From contig CAIIXF020000001.1 of NCBI GenBank assembly GCA_903813345.2, positions 18,929,915-18,993,914 of the forward strand: 64,000 bases of DNA. Direction: 5' to 3'. Under the pieces are notes generated by a model. The model was given only the letters and a program-made list of their open reading frames with translations. It did not search any database and had not been told where the DNA came from. Position 1 is the stretch's first letter; each line of letters starts with the position of its first letter. The position numbers and the translations under genes are program-made. Below, piece after piece: positions 35,478-48,800 of the stretch. The stretch is from Owenia fusiformis. Lineage: Eukaryota; Annelida; Polychaeta; Sabellida; Oweniidae.

Positions 35478-35646
35478 ACAATTGTAGACCTCTCCATTCG
35501 GTCAACCGTCAAAATCATATACCTCGACTGTAAACCTTGAAACTACTGTTGACCTCGACCTTCGGTCTCTGTCAACAGTAGTTTCTCGGTTTACAGTCTC
35601 GGTATACAATTTTGCCGGTTGACCTCTGGAGAGGTCAACAATTGTA
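35478..35646. repeat. 169-bp palindrome (fold-back)
   Basis: Arms of about 75 bp mirror each other. The outer pair is acaattgtagacctct and agaggtcaacaattgt. The middle pair is cgactgtaaacc and ggtttacagtc. The inner pair is gaaactactgttgac and gtcaacagtagtttc. The loop is around gaccttcggtc at 35556. No coding capacity. It lies between the candidate exon at 35209 and the element at 35809. Confidence 0.8.
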
Positions 35647-35808
35647 AGCCTATACTGTAACTATGTAAAATATTATTAAGCACTTTATAAAATGATAAAA
35701 TAAACATTTTATTAGTAGAATACAACTTGTTCACTTATGAACGGATGCCAATGTGTTGGAGACAATTGCCAAAAGATAGAACGTATAATACGTATTATTG
35801 TATAAATA

Positions 35809-37703
35809 CAGGGTGATTCAGGAAGTGGAACATTACTTTAATGTATGTAGCAAAAGGTCCATGTGCAGTATGGCAAGTGATTTTTGACAGTCATATTTCA
35901 CCATGAGTACTTTCTGGGTATAAATACAATGGTTTTCATTAAAACATTTATGTTTACTTTCAAGTGAAGTCTCCATGATAGTAAAATATCGATCCAACTC
36001 TCTGAAAAAATTATGGATTAGGACCCCACCTTGTCACTTTTTTTAAAATGTACTTGGCTTATTTTCTAAAAAGAGGATCTTGTTTTTCTCAATTTAAATA
36101 TATCAAAAGTTTCTCCTACACTATATTAATAACTTCTGAAAAGGGGGATGGGCATTGAAATGCGATAAAGTTAAAAACCACATTTCCCATGTTATTTTCC
36201 AATAGGGAAAACTCATGCTATCCATTGTTTTCAGCATCATTTTGGTCATCGAAATTGAAAAACTAGACTTTCAATACCATTCTACGTTTGAAGATGTTTT
36301 AGACCCCTTGTTGAATAATCTTTTCATGCAATAAAAATCAGAAAAAGATCCTCTTTTGAGCAAATAAGTTAAACATTTTGAAAAAATTGTTGACGTGGGG
36401 TCCCTATTTTTATCATCATGGGGACTTCACTTGAAGGAAAACATATTGTTTTAATAAAAACCACTGTATTTATGCCTAGAAAGTACTCATGGTGAAAGAT
36501 ATGACCCTCTAAAATCACTTGCCATACTGCACATGGACATTTCTCTTCTAAAAAACATCAAAATTTTTCCGAGCATAGTTCATGCAAATAAACATTGGCT
36601 GCAAAGTTTTTGATGCAACTTATCTCCAAGTTCAAGTTTGGTTTTCAGTTTCGAAATAATGCTAAATTTCCTGTTTGTTGATTTTTCTTCAAGCTATCGA
36701 GATGACAAACTTCAACTTGGCCAAACGTTTTAAACGTTTTGCTTGGAAGATCCAATCTGGTAACTACTCGATCACGGTCAACACTTCGTATCCAAATATT
36801 GGTTAGTAACAGGTTAGTTTGATGGCAATGGTTGGATTTTTCAGTGATGGAGAGAAAGAGAGCATCTGCTTTGACATATAACTACTATAATTTTCGTTTT
36901 CTTAATATCTTGAATGAGATTGTTTCCATACAAGGAGGATTTACTCCCAGAATGCAATCTCGATATTTTCCAATGATGAAAATGTTAGAATGTCGTAATG
37001 GTCCAGACAATTAACTGGTTATATTCACAATCAGCAATCCATAAGATTCGACCTAATATCTTTTTATGTGTTTTCAATTTTTTATTACATAATTAGACCA
37101 AAACTTGTGATTCAAAATTTAAAGTGAAAACAAGACATCCTCCAAGATCGGATTTAATGTTGGAAAATATCGAGATTGCATTATAGGAGCCAATCCTCCT
37201 TGTTTCAATAATTCCAATGCATTATGAGCTGAAACATGGATCCCAATCTGACATATTCCTTCTTTCCAGTTCTTATATAGGCCTAAAGTATATTCGAATC
37301 CCATCTTTATGATATCACTTGGTATTGAAAATAGTTTCTAACTGATTTTACATGTAAACAGCTCTTGTCAATGCTATTTTATAATACTATAGCAATCAGT
37401 ATATTTGTAAAATAAAGAGTCTCTATAAAAGCAACAAAATTGATACCCTTTGCACTCGTTCGACTTCGCCTCTCAAAAAGAACTTCGTCTTCGGTAGTTT
37501 ATAATATAACTGGACTCTGCACGCAGGGTACAAAATTGAGTAGTCGATAATATTTCAAAGAAGGGGGGTCCTGTCTAACATTTGTGGACTGCACCTAAAA
37601 CGTTACATGGGATAAATATTCAACAGAATTTGTGTACTCAGAGGAGAAATTAATTTATAATTATATAGAATTAACCAATGTTCCACTTTTTTGGACCACC
37701 CTG
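35809..37703. mobile_element. 1.9-kb TA-flanked element with mariner-like ends and an internal fold-back
   Basis: Both sides are bordered by TA. The left end is CAGGGTGATTCAGGAAGTGG and the right end is its imperfect inverse (gttccacttttttggaccaccctg). Inside, 35855-36540 forms a ~690-bp inverted repeat with long arms (ggtccatgtgcagtatggcaag against gccatactgcacatggac, and catgagtactttctggg against agaaagtactcatg). A second internal inverted pair involves 36926-36980 and 37150-37200 (aggaggattt and ggagccaatcctcct). A small 87-bp repeat at 37444-37530 lies near the right end. No transposase frame is seen. It may be several nested repeats inside one pair of ends. Confidence 0.6.
37444..37530. 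repeat. 87-bp copy of the TACCCT...AGGGTA family
   Basis: Starts TACCCTTTGCACTCGTTCGA and ends TGCACGCAGGGTA. It is a short relative of the element at 6617-6969 and sits inside the 35809-37703 element. Confidence 0.55.
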
Positions 37704-38519
37704 TAGAGTATGAGATCGAGTTTTTCTGAAGGTTTGAATCAAAAACAGTATGCTTAACTTACATGTAGTCATTAGGTTTTCATCTGTTTAACACAGTTAT
37801 TTATTTTTCTATATTTGATAAACCTGGTTGGGATAGAAGTTCATTTCATTTCCAAACGCCTCTGAAACTTTATCAATAGCTCATCACACTATTTGTCAAT
37901 ATATTTCCCGTTTTCTGTTGATAAACCAATTATTTCGATACCTAATTAAATGGAATCAGCGAAATTCATCCATACATTCCCTGTTTATTGAATTTCAAGG
38001 TCAAATCAACGTTTTTAAGTCTCTCGAAGACTGACGCTATCTAACACCAATATTTCCCCTGAAATTGATGTTTCAGGATTGTGTAAGATTTTATCAACTA
38101 AAAACTTTTTACATAGATTTTTAGACATCAGGTTAAGGTCAAAAATGATTTTTAACTTTCTTCAAACTGTCCCTCGTGTAATTTAGACAAAAAGTGGGAC
38201 TTGCAATTTTCCTGAGTGAAGTAATGAGCACACGAGTCGTAGGTCTATTTTACTTAATTTCATTGGATGTTTTGTACTTTAAAGCAATATGTCTACTGAT
38301 TTGTTTGAACTCTTCAACTTTGTCAAATGGGCAATCAGATGTGATATGATTACTTTCCAACCCTTTCAATCTGTTCACAACTTGCTTTGTTGATTTATTC
38401 AAAATAGTTTAAATATTGCTTCCTTCTCTGCATTTCTAACTCCCATGTTTGGGTTATTGATGTAGGAGTACATTGCAGTGATAAACTGTATTGTACTGCA
38501 ATCATGTTCAGACCACAGC

Positions 38520-38880
38520 TCTGACAAGTTTCTCCTGAGGGAGATTATGTTGTGTTCTTGCTTCATTGCTCCTTAGGGAGTCAATGAAAAGTTTTGTTGC
38601 TGAGTTGGTTGCTCCTTGGGAGACAATGACATGTGTTGCTGCTTCATTGCTCCCAAGGGACACAATAGTAGCTGGTCAGTGCTCCATAAGGAGACAATGA
38701 CGCTCCCAAGGGAGACAATAGTCTTGTGATGGTGAATCGGTCTTCCTTGGGGAGACAATGGAATGTGGTTATGCTTCATTGCTCGCACGGGAGACAATAG
38801 CACATGTTGTGTTACTGAATCAGTGCTCCTTAGGGAGACAATGGGATGTGTTTGTGCTGGTCCTTTATGGGAGCATCACA
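38520..38880. repeat. Array of the palindromic motif GCTCCTTAGGGAGACAATG
   Basis: About nine copies of a ctcc-nnn-gggagacaat unit occur in 360 bp (near 38528, 38567, 38610, 38649, 38681, 38702, 38742, 38781 and 38828). Spacing is irregular, about 20-45 bp, and several copies are followed by gttgctgctt-like linkers. Each unit contains the small dyad CTCC/GGAG. No coding potential. Confidence 0.7.
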
Positions 38881-41146
38881 CATAGGCCTAACTAAATGAA
38901 GGAAAACCAAGATATTTTCAATTGCAAATTTTCCCATATAAATTTTACGATGCATAATTTATCTAATATTCAAGTCCATGTTCAAGTCATGCAATTGCTT
39001 TAAAACGATTTCCAAATAAAAATGCTTATATGAGGTGTTATATTTATTCAAATTGGGCCTGTGATATTTCTATCTAAACATATAACTTTCAAACTTGTCA
39101 CTCAAAACAAGTTTGGGAATCTGTTTCAGTAGATTGTACCTAAAAAGCACCAACACGTCTTATAGAAAACCAGGGACATTTTATCATCTTGATTTAATTT
39201 TCCACCACCTGTATCTAACATGAAGTGAACTTTAGACCACATTCCCAACTTAAGTCCCCAATCCCTGTGTTTCTTACCACAATAAAGTCATTGCAAATTG
39301 CCTCGAAAAGTCAAGACAGATTTTGTGGTTATTTGATAACCAAAAAAAGAGACAAGCATATATATCAATAACAAATGGTATATTTAACAAATCTCAAAAT
39401 GAGAGGTATCATACCTATGGCCCAGTAATTTTATATATTAACATAAGTTAAGGTAAACAATTAACATCAGTCAATGTATATACACCAAACACAATTACAA
39501 ACATTGTCGGCAAGATGAAGGTAAGATTGTTTGAAGGAACATTATGAGCCTGTCAACGTGATTGACAAACCAATAAAAGGGATTTGAAATGTCTCATTGT
39601 TTCCTCTGATAGCTAGCAAGGTAGGCGGAATTCATTAGTTTTTATTATTAAAAATATGAATTCTTCAACCTGGATGCTAAAGCCTATGTATTTAAGCTTA
39701 GGAATTATTTACAGTAGAAAATCACTTGGAATCGTGTTTGAAATTGCTCCTAGAGCCATGTGACAGGTCTATCAGCTTCAGTGTAGCAATCATCAGAGCT
39801 ATTACCCTGATCCATATTGGTTAATCACACTTCACTCTGACAATTATGGATGATTTCAAAGTCCTGATAAGAATGTGAGATTAACATTAACTACTCATAG
39901 ACAGAAAATGAAGTGTCCTTATTATTCACTAAACAGATTCTGGTAATTATTATTAATTATGGATAAAAGGTAGATCCAATAACTATCTCTGATTTAAAAA
40001 GAATATAACTAAGGTCATACTCTTGGGAAGAGTACAGCCTTAAAAACTACCCAGGAAAAATGTCACTCTTCAATTCTATTTTGATTTTTTTTCTGCACAA
40101 ATTCTCAATAAAGTATGCATGTAGTCAGAGGGGAATAAACCAGAGTTCAAAATGAACCTATTTTCAAGTAGTGATGAACTGTTAGGTTAAGCATACAGAA
40201 ACATATATCTACATGTTTCCATATTTACATCTTATTCTTGTCATAAAGTAGAACAATACTCCTTCAACTTGATTAAGATATTATTGGTGGGAAATACAAT
40301 AGAATAACACACTGTTGGTCAAATCCTTAAACTACATACCCCATTACATTATTTATTAAACATTTATCAACATATTGCTTTTACTTGTGGTTTGGTTCTG
40401 TTAATGTGTGTATAAATAGGGTGATGTTACAAAAACCTTTCATTGATCTTTCCTTTTGTTCAGTTTGTTACATATCTGATTCATCCTTAAATTAAAGAAT
40501 AGGGATAAATAAAATTATTAAACAATAGAGATAGATGTTATGTCACCTCGTAGTTCTGAGGCAAGTACCTTTCTATACCTGTACAAAACTAGGTAAATGT
40601 AATGATTTCTTGAAGCAAACCAAATAATAATTTTTGGTTTGAACAGTGAAAAACACACAAGGCAGTTACATTATAATATGGTACCACAAACAAGGCAAGT
40701 TTTGAGAACTTGAAGATGATTTTAAAATAAATTGGTCAATTTGAAGCAAGTTGAAAATTATTTTTTTTTACCTTTTTTGACCTTGAGAAAGTCATAAAAG
40801 GTCAAAACTTAAATCTAAGGTCAGATTTGAACTTCTGAAAACGTGTAGATGGTTTTGAATTATTGGAAGTTGTAAGAATTTGTTACAGACGACAACCGCC
40901 ACCCACTGATCGCCAACCACCAACTGCCAACCATCAATTGTCAAGTTACAAAAATGGAAGCTACTTGTTTGATAAAATCCTTTACAATCGGGGTTCACTG
41001 CCACAGCAGCTTGGGAAAGAAGTGAAATACCCCTGGGTCAAGGATGGTATAATAATGTCATCACTTCTTGGTGAATTGATGTGGATAATACTATGTAAAT
41101 GTATTCCTGTGATGTTATAGTTGTTTATTTATTGTGCAAAAAGGTA

Positions 41147-42126
41147 CAGGGTGACCCCAAAAAAATGCAACCCTCCATTTCTTCAATATTTTTCTTGAAT
41201 GGAGGCTAATTGCTCTGAAATTTGGCACACAAGGATTTCATTCAATGTGGGATCCTCTGGCAAAGTTTCAATAATCATAGCCTTATATTGATAGAGTAAT
41301 GGTCGTTCCAAAATATGCTCCAAATGTCGTCCATTTCCACTGTTAGGTTTTCGGATGAATCACATTCCCTTCTTTCTGAACATGTAAACTCAAGAAATAA
41401 TGTGTTCTAGGATCACAAATTCCAGATGAAGTGCTTCAAAGGCCCCTTCATTCTGTTATTAAAATGCACAGCTTGGGCTGCCAATTTCCAAACATGAAAT
41501 CATCAGCCCCTTTTGGTTTAAGGTTGATAATGGCAACACTGTTACTGTTAACACACAGCGCAATATTGGCGTTCCCAGGAAGTTCTAGGCAGTTCTAGAA
41601 TGACATACAGGCTTCAATAGACAAGAACAGTGGTTCTACAAGTATGGAGCTACTCCTCACACTTCTTATGATAGCATAGCCTGGCTCACTAGTCATTTCT
41701 ATGAGAAGATTATCTCTCCTAGGATGGAGAACCCATGATCATCCCAACGTCTTGATCTCAATGCCCCTGACTTCTATATATGGGGTTATTTAAAGTATAA
41801 TGTGTATGGAAATAACCCTACCGCAATTGCAGAACTCCAACAAGCAATGACTGCAAAAATTTAAGCCATACCCATGGGGAAAAATGCATCCGTGTTATGA
41901 ACAGTTTTCCTTGAACATTGCAAGTTTGTTTTCAGCGAAATTGACGATATCTGGAGCATATTTTGAAACAACCATAACTCTATCAATATAAGACTATGAT
42001 TATTAAAACTTTGCCAGAGGATCCCACATTGAATGAAGTCCTTGTGTGCCAAATCTCGGAGCAATTTACTTCCATTTAAGAAAAATATTGAAGAAATGGA
42101 GGGTTGCATTTTTTTGGGTCACCCTG
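41147..42126. mobile_element. Mariner-type element with ~190-bp inverted repeats and decayed transposase
   Basis: TA at 41145-41146 and 42127-42128 flanks ends that begin CAGGGTGACCCCAAAAAAAT, with the inverse at the right. Inverted similarity continues inward about 190 bp (for example ggatcctctggcaaagtttc against gaaactttgccagaggatcc, near-perfect). The interior holds a transposase remnant (41622-41864). The element is about 980 bp, shorter than an autonomous mariner, so it is internally deleted. Confidence 0.88.
41622..41864 (+). pseudogene. Remnant of mariner-family transposase C-terminus
   Basis: The frame reads YGATPHTS, then a WLTSHF segment, an in-frame TGA, and then DLNAPDFYIWGYLK followed by a TAIAELQQAM tail and TAA. 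This corresponds to the GAPPHT and SPDLTPxDFFLWGYLK blocks of mariner-like DDE transposases. The upstream half is missing and one stop interrupts it, so it is inactive. Confidence 0.8.
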
Positions 42127-45100
42127 TATAAAGTCATAATACTCAAGCCACCTAAATATAACTCTCATTAGGGATCGGATCAACACGTCAAGTTCCATCA
42201 AAATATGTTATTCTGTATAATATTAGAAAGGTAGGGGTAAAATCTTGTTTTATTTTGTGAAACGAGCAATTTCTTTTGTTTCTGAGGCTTATTGATAAAT
42301 TGATTCATTTTGAAGGAGGAGAGGGGGGGGGGGGGGGGGTCAGATTCATATTTTGATAGCTGTTGATTTATTGGACTCCCCCCTCCCCCAATACAGATAT
42401 AAAACAACAGAAGTAATGTTATGCAGTTTAGTACATGTATTAAACATAAAGACTTTTTCTCATATAACAGGTGGATAATTAGAAATCAGGGGAACCATAG
42501 AAACTGTAACCATGGAAACCATGTCCATCGGGAAACCTAACCTTTTCCCATAACAACTGAACCCAATTTCTTTCTCAATCAAAACAAAAACACTTTTTTC
42601 AACTACTAACATTTAAATAGGAATATAATACCGGATTGGTCATTGGTCTAAACAAACCAAATATTCTTTCCTTCAGTATTTGGCACAAGACATTTTTCTG
42701 AAAAAATGGTCCCCTGAGTTCTAATTGTAATTTAATGAATCACAAAAAGGCTATATGCCTACCCTGTTTGGACTATTTGTATGTGTTTTTTCCTCAATAA
42801 GATATAACAAGAAGTACTGATTTGCACTGAATTCTACACATAATCACCTTTATTTGGTAAGTGGTTGCTAAGAAGTAATTTGATGAGCAAAGAACAGTGT
42901 AGTTCTAAATTTCATAATTAAAAAATTCTCACTAACAAAAAGTCTCTTTTTGGCGGGTATCATTTAAGTGTGGATTATAACTAAAATTTAGAGCAATTTT
43001 TTAGATGGACCCAAATCAGCAATCTACAATTATAAAATTTCGTTTCATTTTTCTTGGGTGCAGAATGATCCTAAATTTACTCTACTAAAATGGTGTACAA
43101 AGTGGCTACATTAACCCCATAATCAAGGATTGGCTCTCGGAGTGCTTCATCGATATATGGGCATGTCGTGATTACAAAATTTCGCTTCAGCATATTTGAA
43201 TTGTCTTATTTCCAAACAAAAAATTCCAAAACTGACAAGAAATGATTGAGATATTGGTTCAAATCTTGGACTGTTTATTTTAAAATAGTCGGTTATAATA
43301 TAGAAAATAACAACATTTTTACATTTTCATTGTTAGAAAATATTGAGTTTCGATCCTGGGAGCCAATCCTCCTTGTCTCATAATAATACAAACAATGTAC
43401 TTAAAGATAAATAAGAGAAAGTTCAAATGTGAAAAAAACATCAAAAACAATCTTCTCATCAAAACTCATCTCATTAAGTCTTGTGCGTGTAATTGCATTC
43501 ATTTTTAACAACCAATTCATGTAATTTTATAGATCTATACAGTCAAAGTAAATAATTTATTGAAAAATATATTAATAAATATATATGTAATAGACAGCAT
43601 GCACAATGGTTTGCAAATATTTCTTTAACAAGAAGATAACATTTAACATGGGGATGAACAATCCTACTTCTCAATAAGATAAATATCTATATAGTATTTA
43701 ATCATGGCAATAATACAATCAGCATACATGTACATTTATATACATAAGTACATTACATTTTAAATTTACAATATAAGAAAGTACATAATAAATTATTTTC
43801 TGTACAACATAAGTATAAATACAATAAATGAGTCTTTTAACCAAAAAGTGCTTGTTTTGCATCATGTCTCTGGATCCCTCCCCTGTAGTGAAGTGGGGGG
43901 GGGGTCTCAGAGGCTTGATGCAAAACTATCTAGAACTGATCAACACTGTTTTGTGTTGTGCTGTTGTGTTTTCACAACACTATGAATCAATACGCACTCA
44001 CTTCTATTATTAAACCAAGTCATGTAAATTCAAAGAACTCGAACGGATTACTATTTCCCCTCAAATGTTTTTTAAATGTACCCAATTACCAATAGGTCTA
44101 AAGTACCATAGTCGGTCCCTTGGAAATTGACAATTGCAAACTTTAATCGGAGCTTTATGGCCTATCCAGTGATAAATACAGTGATCAGTAGAAATTACAC
44201 TAAAGGGATTAATTTCGCTGATAAAATGTTCATCTCTCCCATACAAAATTGGTATTATCAAAGATTAATGGCCAAATGAAATCATTACACCATCATTACT
44301 ATAAAGCATCATATGGAATCTATCTGTTAAATCACCATACATTTCACCTAGAACATTGTTAAAGTGCATACAGTAACTAGTACATAGCTCAACATGGAGA
44401 TTTGGTGGAAATGAAAATATCTCTGAAGTAAATATCTCCCCTGAAATATCTGCCATAATTGAGTCACCATTGCAGACTTTCAAATGATATATGAACACTT
44501 AGGTATCTACATGTACATGACATATTTGAAAATTAAAAAAAATTACATTACATTTTAATATTTACAAATTTCTTCATTCAAATAAATGTACATAAGGTAA
44601 GAAATGTACATATTAAGCCTTACTAGCCTCCAAAATGTATATATCAAAATGTACCCCATATACATAACATCATAAGCAAAAATGAAGAAAATGTATTATA
44701 TTAATATAGAGATCAATGTTTATATCTTTATGCCCCAATCTGCTATTTGAATCATCAACATACTTTGATAATAAGCTTCTTTCTGAAAGAATCTCAGCTC
44801 GAAAAAATTGTTCACCCCGTACGAGGTATGACAAGTGCAAATTATAAGGGTTGAATGCATGTATCTCTTATCATATCTAAACGGCAAATAATTAATCCAC
44901 TGGCCAAAAAAGAAGATTGTAACATTGTAAAATTGTTTCAATTTCATTTAAATCATAAATAGGGCACTGGGCCACTTTAATAATTGGAGAAAAGCATATT
45001 TATCTGTACTATGTAGTACATCAGGTGAGTTTCTCTAAGGTTTAAACCTCAACATTTTCCACATTATGCTACTACTAAAAACGATAGTGCATAATGCCAA

Positions 45101-45467
45101 AACATGTGCTATTACAAGAAATATTATACAATTAAGAAATTTATAATTCAATAATAATATTTTCAATGTTTCATTATATACAAAACATAAACAATTGTCT
45201 TTTTTGATTTATTCATGACACAAAGGTGTCTCTCACTTTGTAATACACTTATGTGAATCTTATAGATGTTTATTACATGGAGGATGTATCCTCTCAATTG
45301 AAATACACTTCAACACTGAATTCACACTTAATATCTTCTACAATGAGATACTTCTCAACATTGACATAATCTTCAACAATGTTTTCCTCAAGTGAAAACA
45401 TTCTACAAGTGAAAACCTTCTACAAGTGAAAATATTCTACAATATCTTCAACTACAAGTACAACAAG

Positions 45468-45592
45468 CCCGAAGCCCCCCTGGCCCAAAATCTTTCAAAA
45501 TCATGCATATATCACCATTCTGAGCACTTTCCAGGTGATTTTGGGCCACCTTTTGGGAGTGAACCCCCTTGACAAAAGCTGGATATGGGCTT
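45468..45592. repeat. 125-bp MITE-like sequence (CAAGCCCGA...GGGCTTG)
   Basis: The ends caagcccg and gggcttg are inverted. The interior (ctgagcactttccaggtg, tttgggcca, gtgaaccccc) is shared with 17530-17640 and resembles the unit ends of the 28396-30365 satellite element. It lies downstream of the CAMTA stop codon. Confidence 0.5.
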
Positions 45593-45802
45593 GGGTATAA
45601 GGTATCCTAAATTGCAATATCTTCTACATTGAGTATCTTCTATTGAGATGTTAACAATTTACATATTCTACCTCAAAAATGCGGTAATGTCAACTGCTAT
45701 CACATATTTCACCATTCCAAATTGAGACAGCAAAATTAAGTGAGATCATGATTCCTCAGTTCATGTCCCCCATTCGATTTCACTTGGACTGACTCTATCA
45801 AG

Positions 45803-48800
45803 TTACTGTGGCTGCTCAGACGTAGAAGTTGTTTCGCCTAAAGCTGAATCTTTTTCGTTCCCCGATGTGCTAAAAAATGAAAATTATGTTATGAAATATA
45901 TATATCAGTTAAGTAGTCAGACATCATACATCGTTAATTGAAATATGTTACGCATACTCAACCTTTTAGTTCTTGTTACCACCTTTCATTTTTGCAATTT
46001 ATTCAGAATCCGTCTTTGAGGGAATTCAAATACAAAAGGGTTTATCCCTATAATCTGACCCCTTTCCAAGGAAGAAGCAGACTTTATGGAGAGCTACTTT
46101 GAATATCTATGATTCTTGAAAAGCATTTAAAAAATCCATGAGTGAATAAATATATATGTCTATTCAACCAAATAATTCAATGATTTTGATCAGTGACTTC
46201 TGATAAAGTACAATATATGAACTTATGAAGGCATCAGTAAAATCCATTTTATGCATTTTTAAAAAGAATCAACTTTTAAGAAAATCAGTTCTATCCGATT
46301 ATAATGAGAGGGGGGTCAATCTGAAATGTTATTGATAATCGAAATATTGATCAGTTCACTAAGATCAAATACATAGCTCCTCTCCATAGAGTTGGCCTCT
46401 TTGACTTACAGAAAGTTAAGATGACATGTACTGTATATGTCACTATAACTGTCATGCCATATATGTCACAATAATTGTAATGCCATACATGTCACAATAA
46501 TTGTAGTTTAAGACTCCATATTATGACATTTCTTATTAGACAAAGAATCATGCTGAATAAACATCATCACCCATACATGCCTGAGGAATAACAATCCTAT
46601 TACAATATCAAATCTTTAATTAATTGCAGAAAGGCTAGAAAAGATCTCCTGGTAATGAAAATGAAAAAAATAGAAAACACAAAGGGCAATATAAATAGTT
46701 CATGGTCTTGAATCATGATATTGAAGTTATATATTAACAAATTACAACATTGTTTAACTGTTTAATAACTAAATTTTCAGCAAATACATGTTCTTCAAAA
46801 TGTAATAATATAACATCAAATAACTATTATAGGAAGGTTTTAATAATTATCCTGATGTATAAAGTGATTGGTTTGAGACTATTCCCGAAGGTGAACCATT
46901 TCATGCCATTGAGGAAAGGCTTGATAATTGTCTAAATCTCCTGGTAAGACATTCAAATTACCAAGAAATGAATTTTCTAATTTTGTAATGATTTTCCTAA
47001 ATAAGACCTATCAATCTGACAGAATACAAATATATTAGAGCGTTGAAAAATTCAGTTCTTTGTCGAGATCACGCCTATCAACCCAAGGGTATTCATTTAA
47101 AACAAAAACCCTATGACAAGAAAATCGAAACTAGTTTTCATGACAAGATTTAATGACCCTAAGTGACACTGAATGACAAGTAAAAATTGTAATATTCTAA
47201 TAACTAAAATAAGAATAAATGTGGTAAAAGTATTAAATCAACAGAATAATTATTTAAAAATAAAATGTGCACAATATCAAAAGAAAATGTTGACATTACA
47301 AAAATGTGGATAGTTCATGATTTACGTCTACGTAAAAAGTGAAATCAAGATACAAGTGCAAAAACAACAGAAAGTGTAAAACCATGACACACAGAAGTAT
47401 ACAAAATATAATTTCAATTTACAAATCACATTAGAGCCAAGAATACTTTGAAAATGTAGAAGAATGAACAAAGTTTTGACGACGCACAATAGATTGACAC
47501 AAAATAAATGAAGGGGACATGAAACATCAATTTTGTTCCGATAAACCACTCACCCTCCTTGCATGCAACATATCCCAGAAATCACTGTTTGCGTTAAGTT
47601 AACGGGATATTATTAACATGTCTTACTTATTTATATTCAGATTAGGTTTACTGCTTTTAATCCAGCGTGATTTATGCCTACAATGAGTGTTAGTAGTACA
47701 TATAGTATTAGGATATAGTCACAGGTTGTTAGAAAACTATTAACAGATTGCATCAAGTCTCTGTGACAACCCCCTCCCCCTCTGCCACACATATCCCAAA
47801 TATTGTTCGATAAAATGCAGAGAGAGTGGGGGTGGTGGCCAGTGATTTGATGCAATGCTGAACTATCAGTATGTCAATCAATACCACTTTCTGAATCAAT
47901 CAATACCACTTTCTGAATAAATCAATGCCACTCTCTGAATATGGTCAGGATTTACAAGTGGTAGATGGTGATTATAAAAACATCAAACTGCTTTCAAATT
48001 GTAGTTTAATACATTATTTTATCACATTTCTTTCAATATTAACTTAAACAATGGGAAGAAAATATTTCTGGTTGACTTAATACGAAGACTAGGTATTCAG
48101 AGAATGATATTATAATACACCATGAAAGACTTGATGAAATTAAATATACAGGGTACTATAAATTTTATATAATAGGCCAAGGAAATTAATATAAAGCATT
48201 CATCAACAAATTAAGTATTTGGACTGCTATTCTACAATACTCGACCCATTTAATAAAGAAGACAATAGAAAACATGATTTGGAGAATTGAGTTTAATTTC
48301 ATCAAGTGATTTATGCTTAATACCCATGGACATTCATGAATATCACTACCTACAAGAAAAATTGTAAAAAGATTAGTGGTGACTAGCGACATCTATTTTT
48401 CTTTCACTGCAATAATTCAAACAATGGCTATCAGAAAAACTCTTCACTCTACTATCAAAAGCATTTATTTTAATGTTAATAAAGTGAAAATGATGAAATA
48501 AACTACAAAAGAAAAGAAAAGTGAGAACATCTCAGTGGCCGACAATAATGAGAAATTATTGTTGAACCCAAGCAAAGACTTTTCAGAATCTTTTGATTAT
48601 TTGATCAATACTTTGATGAGCATTATATTTTCAAGTGTAACATGCATTTTCTCACATTGATTTTCATGTTCAAGCAAAACTTTTTCATGAGTGAAAAGAT
48701 TCAACCGTAACTTAAAACGTTATGTGTAAAAACAACAACTGATAGACAGCACTGAAATCAAACGTGAGACATACATATGGAACTTCGTCAATGGCTAAAG

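Larger units (their letters stand above)
32969..45802. other. Gene-poor interval between GBX and CAMTA
   Basis: Apart from the transposable elements and arrays listed separately, 37704-41146 and 42129-45802 show no recognisable gene. The sequence ggagccaatcctccttg recurs at about 35158, 37187 (and inverted near 34985) and 43359, marking a dispersed repeat. Poly-G runs occur at about 42321-42339 and 43893-43903. The part nearest 45802 is presumably the CAMTA 3' UTR. Several TTTATT strings (AATAAA on the minus strand) occur, and I cannot choose one as the poly(A) signal. Confidence 0.4.

Noticed and set aside
44061-44498. Two 66-77 codon minus-strand frames downstream of CAMTA
   Set aside because: No recognisable domain, and they probably fall in CAMTA 3' UTR or intergenic AT-rich DNA.
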